DNA of 64,000 nt from Malus domestica (Eukaryota > Streptophyta > Magnoliopsida > Rosales > Rosaceae). Positions 55,985 to 64,000 of the stretch are shown here, in pieces (the first letter of the stretch is position 1; each line of letters begins with the position of its first letter). The position numbers and the translations under genes were made by a program. The stretch covers positions 31,984,001-32,048,000 of the forward strand of contig NC_091667.1 in assembly GCF_042453785.1 (NCBI RefSeq). Direction: 5' to 3'. The notes beneath the pieces were generated by a model. It saw only the letters and a program-made list of their open reading frames with translations, did not search any database and was not told the DNA's origin.

Positions 55985-58900
55985 GAGTACTTCAGTAATT
56001 TTGCAAAGCTGCCACCACCGACAACTGTTGGTAATGCTGGGTTTTATAGACGATTCATCAAGGAATTCTCCAAGATTAGCCGACCACTGTGTAATTTATT
56101 GGCTAAGGCTGCTCCTTTTGTTTTTGATGAGGCTTGTTTGAAGGCCTTCAACAAGCCAAAGGCGTTTTGGGCTATTAAAGAGTTGAATTTTTCTTATGAT
56201 TCTGCTAGAGAAAAACGTAAGTTCCAGTTTAATGAGCTTGAGGAAATTCGTAATGATGCTTATGAAAGTTCGCGCATTTACAAAGAAAAATCCAAGGCAT
56301 TTCATAACAATCAGATTCTCAGAAAAGACTTTCATCCAGGGAAAAAAGTTTTGTTATTCAGTTCAAGGTTGAAGTTATTTCCAAGGAAGTTAAAATCTCG
56401 TTGGAATGGTCCCTATGTGGTTACTAAGGTTTATCCTCATGGGGCGGTTGACATTTCAAGCGAAATTAATGGCAACACATTCAAGGTGAATGGTCATAGG
56501 CTGAAACCATACTTGGAGTCACCCTTCGATATTGCACGCGAGTCACTGACTCTAAAGGAACCAGTGATCTGACCACTCTGCGACGTCTAGCTACAGACTT
56601 AAAATAAAGTGCTTATTGGAAGGCAACCCAATTTTTCTAAACTCTTTCCTTATTTTATTTTTCGTTTGATTTTCAAGTTTATTATTCGTTTAAATTTCTA
56701 GATGCAGTTAAATACCTAAAATTTTTCAAAATATTAAAAAACATGAAAAAAAATAAAAAATAAAAACAAACAAACATACATAACATAAAAAAATAAATAA
56801 AAAAACTTGAAAAATCCAAAAATAAAGAGCATCCTATACTGGAATCATGCACCCATCAGCAAGTCTACATTAACATCAACCACATCTATCCTATGCCGAA
56901 ATTTATAGTAATTAACATGAGCAGCACATTCACAGATGCAAGTTTGGAGGTGGTTGTTGCAGATCCAGCACTGAGGCACAGTTTTGAGCAATTAATTTTC
57001 TGCAGCTCAGTTTTGCGATGCATGGATGAGGAGCACAATTAAATCACAGATCCATACACCACAGAACTGAGTACAGGTATCATTACCAGATCTACAACAA
57101 CTTAATTTGCAGGGATATGAAATTTTACCTCCCAGATGCACCGATCTGGGCTCTTGGAAGCCTTTGCTGTTCTTGTCCACTGAAGCTTGTGCATTCATCT
57201 TCTTTCCCTCGGATCTATCATTGATCCGCCTATCCTGCACAGAGAACACCAATATGAGACCATGCAGAGACATAAAACATCATCTTTTCAGATCAGGACC
57301 CAAATACAGCCCAGGATTAGTTTTACCTTCGTATGGGAGGTGGATCTGTGATGTCCGAGCTGTCATGTCTTTTTCCTTTGTCCTGAGGCCAGATTGCCGT
57401 CCGACACAGCTCAAAACAGAAAGATTGCTGACAATATGACTTTCATGATCTGCAGGGATGCGTGTTATACAAAGTGCATGCCAGCTGCTTTCCATTGCAA
57501 TCCAGCCCTTGGGTTTTTGTTGGCTATTCCAATCCCGCCCATGATGATTGCCCATAAAAACCCAGGCTGTGCCTCTTCCCAAGTTTGTCACGCCCATGAT
57601 GGTTTCCAATTCAAGCCCACGTGTCTCTATCTCCTTTACTTTCGTTTTGTTTTGTGTTTTATTTTATTTTATTCTTATAGTTTTGTCATTTTTTATTTTG
57701 GGGGGGAGGATAACATTTTAGGATTTTAATTTTTGTGTCAAATTAAAATTTTTCATTCTTTCTAAGTTAATATCCATAGATGTGTCAAGTTAAAATTTTT
57801 CATTCTTTCTAAGTTAATATCCATAGATGATTTTAAACGTTAAAACAAATGGACATGGTGAAGATTAATCCCACAGTCGAGTCTTTTCTATTTATCGTTG
57901 CTTAGACACTAATTCATGAATTATACTTTGAAATTTGCATATCACATCAACATGGTTTGTGGGAAGTGAGATTGAAACACTTACTTTTAGTCTAAGTTTA
58001 TTTTTAATTTTTGTTTTAAATAAAATAAAGTTTAGTTCTTGTTATGAATAAAGTAAATATTATATATTTTACTATATTCTTAGTGTGTTTTGGTAATTAT
58101 TTTGGTAGAATTTTAATACTTTGATTTATATTTCCAATATAGGACATCCGACTTCTTCTGGAGCAAAGCATGATCAAACGAACGAATTTTAGAGTGATTT
58201 AAATTGAAGAACATTCGTGTGTCTCTTGGTGTGTTTGTGTCAAAATTTGGGATTTTTCTACCAAACGGTTATTTTTTGGCCACAGAATAAAGGAGCAATG
58301 CGCAGTGTTGGAAAATAACGTTTCTATGCTTAAATTGCGTTTCTGGAGCTCAAGATGACTTCTAATGGGTCTGTGGCCTTCTGGAGAAGTGTTCAGAATA
58401 TTTCAAACCTTGGATCCAGATATATTGAGCTAGTTTTGGAGCAACTTAAGGGTTCAAAACGTGGCTGTTCAGATTTTAGGCGAATTTATCATTTAATTTA
58501 GGGTTGTGTTTCTTATTTTATTTTGGTATTTAGTTTTCCTAGTTGGATTGGAAGACCTTTGTTTTAGGAGGATTTGTCAAGCGTACAGATTCTTCTCCGT
58601 GTGCTCTTGAGGGAAGAGCGTTCTTGAGGGAAGAAAATTGGTCAAGCGTACAGATTTTCAGACTTTTTTCCATTTAAGGTGTTTTCGATCTTTTATTATT
58701 TCAATAAAGAACTTTATGATTTTTATTATGAATATGTGTAACTAATTCTCTTTTTGCTAGGGTGAGGCCACAAGCTTTAGCAAGAATATGTAGTTTCTCT
58801 TCAATTTGCTTATGATTATATGCATGCAGGTTTTCGAATTATTGATCACTAATTTAAACTATATAATTGTCTCAATGCTTGATCACCATTAGGATGTTTA

Positions 58901-59521
58901 GAAAAGTAATTTGATGCAATTTTGATCGGAGATCGATCCCTAAAATTGACGAAGGCTTCTTATGATTAATATGTGCAATTTCACTCAGAATGAATACCAC
59001 GTCTTAAGGGTTGCATGGTTTGTCAAAAGGTTTCACAGAACGTAATGAGTCATGCATGTTTAGATTTGATCTGAATATCACAAACGGATTGCATGTTTGA
59101 TATACGCTCTATGTTAGGGGTCCAAGTAGGTATATATTAGGAAAACCTAACCTTCAAAATATGCATGTATAAGTCATAAGTAATTGAGAGAACTATATAA
59201 GATTGTTAAGGTGACGGCGGATCCCTAGTGCTTTTATTTTGATTTCTCCAAAAATGTTTCATTTTCCTTCAGCTTTAATATTGCAGATTATTTTATTTTT
59301 TTTATTAATTAAATTCGTTTTATTAAATTAGGTCATAAAAATCAATCATCTCACATTTCTACTTTACAATAATTAATTGGAATTTGGTTTGCTTCGATTT
59401 ATTTAATAATCCCTGTGGAGAACAACTTTGCGAGAACCATTTATACTACAATATTCTTGTCATTCTTGCAAGTATTATAGGAGTTTTTAACCCTTTCGCG
59501 TGTGTGGTACAATTCCTATCA
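55985..59521 (+). mobile_element. Element E: 5'-truncated Athila-like Gypsy remnant
   Basis: It opens inside reverse transcriptase (AKLPPPTTV..NAGFYRRFIKEFSKISRPLC) and jumps to the integrase C-terminus (ELEEIRNDAYESSRIYKEKS, PGKKVLLFSSRLKLFPRKLK, GPYVVTKVYPHGAVDI, NTFKVNGHRLKPYLE; up to 56571). A non-coding post-pol region follows, then a purine tract GGGGGGGAGGA at about 57702 and an LTR-like segment to about 59521. That segment carries CCCTGTGGAGAACAAC and ends GGTACAATTCCTATCA. The 5' half is missing and no matching LTR lies in the window. The starting edge is approximate. Confidence 0.75.
57734..57831. repeat. Two-copy 48-bp tandem repeat at the start of the element E LTR
   Basis: TGTGTCAA(A/G)TTAAAATTTT followed by TCATTCTTTCTAAGTTAATA and CCATAGA, twice in a row with one base changed. 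Confidence 0.75.
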
Positions 59522-60197
59522 ATTACTAAATAAAAAATTGGTCGAAGAGCTTATTATAATTAATGGCTAATGAGAATTGTTTTTCTACACTTTGTCAGAA
59601 AATTGAATAAGGATACAAATGTAGGGTGCGTGTAGGAGTGCACAACAATTTTTCATAATATCAATAACAAATGTATCATTTTTACATTAAAAACGTTTTT
59701 ACATTGTTTCTCATACTCACATCACTTTTACAAATCTTGTTTATCAAACGCTCAAATGCATTGTTTTACAATTGATTATTATTAAAGCACATCAAAAACT
59801 TTTTTTTTTTTCAATACACATCAATCCTAAATTGGTCCGAAATAAAGATAAAATCAGTGGTAATCAATTTGTGATGCTCAAAAGAAATTTAATGACCCTA
59901 CTTACTAAATTGGGTATAAGGACAACCTCAAATTCAGGAGGTGAAAATCCAAATAAAGAAGATTTTAGTTTTGCATTGCTTAAGTACTACTAGGTCCACC
60001 ATACGTAACAGGGACATAATATTGCAGTCAAAATAGTGATCCAACAAACTAGTTCTGATCCCAAATCCTAGCCGATTTTCTTGACCTAACCTTTTCTTGC
60101 TCTTTCCTGTCTCACACTTGCAAACTTACTGAAATCAACATTCAAGTCTCTCTTCGTTTCCACGTACCAAGTTAACTGGTGAAAGAAATTAGTGAAG
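59522..60197. other. Intergenic DNA and promoter of the membrane-protein gene
   Basis: No gene is recognised before 60198. The ORF at 59772-59993 has no family resemblance. A CT/CA-rich leader (60090-60170) precedes the start codon. Confidence 0.4.
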
Positions 60198-60936
60198 ATG
60201 CATAGATCGGCAAGCTGGAGCCGGGTGGCGGATGAGTACTTCATGCACTCAACTTCGTCGCCGTCAGCAGGGAAGGGGCCGTCAGGGCTGCGAGTGTCCG
60301 TGTCGTTTGATCAAGGCGGAGATCTGCCGATGTACGATCCTATAGCTGAGTTGGCCAAGAAGGAGAGGTCTCGCGTTAAGTTTGCTGAGAATGCTGTGCA
60401 TGTCATCCCCTTTGTGCTTCTCTTTTGTGCTTTTGTTCTTTGGTTTTTCTCTAATCCAGGTAATAATTAATTGAAACTAAATAAAACAACTATTTCTTTT
60501 GTCTTAACTGATCGGCAATCTAGTGTAGCATCTGTCTGTCTCTAAGAACAGACATTTTTATTGATCATATCTCTTAGAGAGATGATACATACACTCAATA
60601 ATGACTTAAAGATGATACAAATATAAAAGTCGTTTTGATTGAATTAGTGTTATTTAATTTCATACGTACAATATTTTAGAAATTGGTTCAGAAAATTACT
60701 TATTTACATGTTAATTGTCTCATAGATTTGCTGGTGTTTGACTTGCAGATGTATATGTGAGGATTAAAACGGATCCAATAGCTGCAAGAATAGAAGGGCT
60801 GACGTTGGAGGGAGAGATTGAGAGTGATAGTGACGGTACTCAAACAGGCGCTCTACCCTTTGTGGACTTGGGACTAGATTTGGACCCAACAACAACAAAA
60901 CAAACCAGAGATAGATTGAAGAGATTCAAACATTAA
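60198..60936 (+). CDS. Small single-pass membrane protein, plant-specific, unknown function
   Basis: Two exons, 60198-60459 and 60749-60936 (donor CCAG|GTAATA, acceptor CTTGCAG|AT, split Asp codon), give 149 residues. The start is the ATG after GTGAAG: MHRSASWSRVADEYFMHSTS. A basic/Ser-rich N-terminus has YDPIAELAKKERSRVKFAEN before a hydrophobic helix at residues 67-85 (AVHVIPFVLLFCAFVLWFFS). The C-terminal half after SNPDVYVRIKTDP is acidic, with EGEIESDSDG, and ends RDRLKRFKH. There is no signal peptide, so it is likely a membrane-anchored protein of the endomembrane system. Comparable short plant proteins exist, but I know no function for them. Confidence 0.8.
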
Positions 60937-60939
60937 TAA

Positions 60940-61880
60940 ATTAGATAATATATTATTGCTTACATTAATTCTGTGGACGTTGTGAGAATTTAAATGAATA
61001 AAGTAGGAAAAAAAAGTTCTGGTTTATATATTTTTCTGTTGTTAATCATGAAGTACTTCTTTGTATTGATATTTTCATCAATTTGATATTTGCACGTTGA
61101 CGTGACCCTTTCATTAAAATCGCTTAAAGAGTAAACTAAACTAATTGATATTGACCTCCTGTATTACTTTTTTTAGCAAATTAACCCTTGAACTAATTGA
61201 AATTAACTAATTTCTTCCTTAATGTTAGATTTGATGAATTCTATCCACTTTGTACTGGCATGTGACTAGCACGTGATTCACTTTTGATGGTTAGAGTCGT
61301 GCCAGTATATGACGATAATGTGAATGAAATTTCATCGAATCTGATGGTGAGGTGTTAATTAGTTGATTTCAAATAATTAGTTAACTTATCAAAGTATAAT
61401 TAAGAGGATCATTTTTAACTAATGTAATAATCAAGAGAGTCAAACGAAAGTTTACCGATCGTTTTAATCCAGCAAATTACATATGTGTCCGTTCTAAATG
61501 CTAGTAGTTACGTTGACAAGACGAAAGAATACTAGGTGAATCAAAGTATTCATTGGTATCGATTTAATCCAAAAGATCACATATCTGTCCGTACTAAATA
61601 TTTTAGAAAAAATTGTCATGAGCTAGTGGATGTCTCTTTTGAGTCAAGAAACAATATAGCCGGCTAGAAAAGTCAATACGAAGCTTAATTTTGTTTCCTT
61701 TTTCATCACGTAGGACGAAATTAAATCCTGAATATATCATGCTTGTAATATCAAGCAAAGTTTTATAATATTTTGTAACTCAAAATAATTAGTGGTAGAA
61801 TCTTGTGTTATTTTCATTCTAATTTTAGTCTCGATATACTAACTATTAAGATGTAAAAAATTTATTTTAAAACTTATGAT
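60940..61880. other. Intergenic DNA
   Basis: No gene or clear repeat is seen. AATAAATTAG and similar polyadenylation-like words just after 60936 probably belong to the upstream gene. Confidence 0.4.
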
Positions 61881-61886
61881 TTAGAA

Positions 61887-62400
61887 GTTTTTTTTGGTAA
61901 GGGTACAATTCATTACCACAAAACAAACAGAAAGAAGTCCGATTACATGAAAGCACTAAACTAAATAATGGATCCAAATCAACACTAAAACATAGCCCAA
62001 CCCAAAGTTTGAGCTCAAAATATACAAACAAAAAACAAGAAAGCCTAGCAACTCTGTCGCCGCCAACCACAAGCCAACGTCACATGCAGGATCGGAGGTC
62101 CAACCGAACAAAGGCTCTAAATTGGAAAGGGAGGACGTTCCACCCTCCACCACCAAGCACCACAAAGTCCAAATAACAAGTAGGGGAAGCCAATGGACAA
62201 AACTTCCCACAAGCAACAGTGCAAACTGCACACAGATGGAAGGTGGTGGTGTGACCACCCAAGCACCAAGTAGGAATTGGAGCTCTACACACCTTCCGCA
62301 ATGGCCACAAACCGCGGTAAAAAGAATAGATCACATATCTGGAAAGAGAAATGAGAAATGTGATTTAGTTTGGTTTCAGTGCGACTTTGAAGCTTGAACC
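61887..62400 (-). mobile_element. Possible LINE (L1-type) 3' end fragment
   Basis: On the minus strand the segment ends GGTAATGAATTGTACCCTTA and then CCAAAAAAAA, as L1-type plant LINEs often end. The GC-richer body (TGGTGGTGGAGG, GGCGGCGACAGAG) has a minus-strand frame with no reverse-transcriptase motif. Identity is tentative. Confidence 0.35.
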
Positions 62401-62404
62401 AAAA

Positions 62405-63400
62405 TAAACCAAACCATTTGATGCGATTTAGTTTGGTTTCAAACAATTTTGATTTCAGTTTTAAACTATTTAAGGGAAAAGTAATAGTACATTCAATTGT
62501 GCTTACAAAAATTAAGATTTAAAGAAACAAGGAACAGAATAATACAAAAACTGTATAAACAAAACACAAAATTAAAAACAAAATGTAACTATGCAAGAGA
62601 TAACAACAAATCAAACAAGTAATAAGAAAATACTTTTTTCGATATTATTTGTGTTTGAAGTTAAACAAGTATATCCCATCACGTGTTGCTCTCCACACCT
62701 ACAATCAACTTCTTCGCACTCACCAATTGCAGAGCTATATGCATCAAAGATTTTATACTTTAAAATAATTCACCCCAAAAGAGATTAGGACCTAGTCATT
62801 TTCCATTTGTAGTGCGGTTCGATTTTGATGCGATTTCAGATGTTTGAAATTGAAATTAAAGATTTTTTAGCTAAAATGGTTTATGATATTTACATAATTC
62901 CTCATTTTAGTCATTAAGATTTGAAATCAATACAAGTGGTTTATGAGATTGTCCACCATCAATCATTTTGATATTTCCATGAATAGTTTTGTTAAATAAC
63001 GATTAAAATGACTAAACTACAATTTAATAAACAATAGGCCAAAATGATTTGACAAAAAATTGAGGGTATTTTTATCATTTTATCCTTATTTAATGGAGAT
63101 TTTTTTTACGGGATAACCAAAATGATTGATGGTAGACAAACTCAGAGCTCAAAAACCGAAATTAAATTATTTTTTCAAACTACGCTGCGCTTTAAATTGA
63201 AACCATTTCAAAACCGCAAGAAGCGACTCATTCGGTAGTATCCAATTTAATTAGTGTTTCAGTTACAATTTTCGGTTCCAAATGTCCACCCCTACCCCGC
63301 ACAGCAGGCATACAAGTTAAGGTTGTAAAACAGTAAAAAACGTCTTTGGCTCCAAATTTTTACATGTTAAATATAAACCGAAAGTTCGGTTTCATCATCA
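62405..63400. other. AT-rich intergenic DNA
   Basis: Nothing recognised. Repeated GATTTAGTTTGGTTTCA words (62357-62450) are a short local duplication. Confidence 0.4.
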
Positions 63401-63567
63401 CTTCGTCATTTTTCCAGTTTCCCTTTTCCTCCTCTCTCTCTTCTCCCACTTGCCTTCCCTGAACCTTTTCCTTCCGAGAATCTGACCTGGTTGGCTGCTC
63501 CAGATTCTGTTCTCCGTGGACCGGTCCAATCCCGGTCGAGTTCTTCGCAGATCAACGACTCACAGTC

Positions 63568-63581
63568 ATGAATCCTGAATA
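63568..63581 (+). CDS. First coding exon of a putative Rab1/RABD2 GTPase (rest beyond window)
   Basis: ATGAATCCTGAATA is followed at once by GTAAGC, a strong donor. It encodes MNPEY with the Tyr codon split. [22 protein letters not shown] is the usual start of plant RABD2 (Rab1-class) small GTPases, which act in ER-to-Golgi traffic. Upstream (63420-63567) is a pyrimidine-rich leader typical of a plant housekeeping gene. No downstream exon is visible before the window ends at 64000, so the call rests on five residues plus context. The minus-strand frame over this leader is a shadow. Confidence 0.5.
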
Positions 63582-64000
63582 GTAAGCCGCCGATTTTCTT
63601 TCCCTTTTGTTTCCAATTACGCAAACTTTTGCCCCCTTTTGCATCTGAGTATTTTTTTTTTCCATTAAAAAGTTAGGAAAAAATGGGCTTTTTTTTTTAC
63701 TACTTTCCTTTGATTTCGACGAAAACAGACTGAAGTTTTGATCTTTTCTTTAGATCCATGATGATTTTGTGCTAAATTGTAATGGGTTTGTGGTCAATTT
63801 TGAAACCCTTTTGAAAAGTTAGTTAATTTTGTTGGAATTCTGTATTTTTGCTTTTGAAAATTAAGAAACTAAAAACCCAAATATTGGATTTGTAGTTATT
63901 TGATTTTGGTTTTGTCTCAGCTTTTAATTTTGGATCACTGAAACAAAAAAGAAGCATCGAATTATCTTAAGATTTTAAATTGTATCTTGGATCGTCGTGT

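Noticed and set aside
57007-57609. Minus-strand ORFs of 88 and 109 codons inside element E
   Set aside because: No match to the A/B antisense proteins and no domain; the post-pol region of this remnant is probably non-coding.
61867-62334. Minus-strand ORFs as a host gene
   Set aside because: Trp/Cys/Leu-rich with no domain; the A-run end suggests a LINE fragment instead.

Overview
The window is nuclear DNA of a flowering plant: spliced host genes with GT..AG introns, plant-only families, AT-rich intergenic DNA and dense LTR retrotransposons. The repeat types and gene sequences look most like Rosaceae, perhaps apple or pear, but that is inference from memory, not a search.

Host genes in order are: a secreted glycine-rich protein (2274-2678, +) with a truncated tandem copy of its 3' end at about 4301-4560; a U/P-type cyclin (18227-16368, -, two exons); a plastid-type methionine sulfoxide reductase A (25084-22851, -, two exons), whose transit-peptide Met is out of frame with the enzyme; an early-nodulin-like phytocyanin (34388-33732, -) lacking three copper ligands and stopped before its GPI tail; a 2-oxoglutarate/Fe(II) dioxygenase (53755-55904, +, three exons); a small single-pass membrane protein of unknown function (60198-60936, +, two exons); and, at the right edge, what looks like the 14-nt first coding exon of a Rab1/RABD2 GTPase (63568-63581, +).

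Between them lie five LTR-retroelement fossils. D (4995-13980, -) is Ty3/Gypsy with nearly identical 2.34-kb LTRs but a decayed body. A (26674-32880, +) is Ty1/Copia-like with almost identical 393-bp LTRs. B (36573-46862, +) is Ty3/Gypsy Tat-like and has gag but no visible pol. C (48460-53467, +) is a full-length but broken Ty1/Copia element ending just upstream of the dioxygenase promoter. E (about 55985-59521, +) is a 5'-truncated Athila-like remnant starting about 80 bp after the dioxygenase stop. Smaller repeats include a PIF/Harbinger-like element, several foldback MITEs, two tRNA-type SINE remnants, a Cassandra-type TRIM fragment with a 5S-like region, and LINE tails.

The most unusual material is in A and B. 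Although they belong to different superfamilies, both carry a homologous module just before the 3' LTR. It holds an antisense ORF for a coiled-coil protein with an EAR-like N-terminus (LDLSL / FDLNL), a conserved TATA-like site, and short hairpin-forming repeats that also fill the LTR of B. In B, pol is replaced by same-sense pieces of at least four host genes: beta-tubulin leader, 14-3-3, a DeSI/PPPDE peptidase and a bromodomain protein. The last two share one open 311-codon frame.

All calls are by eye. Splice sites were chosen from GT/AG signals plus reading-frame and protein-family continuity.
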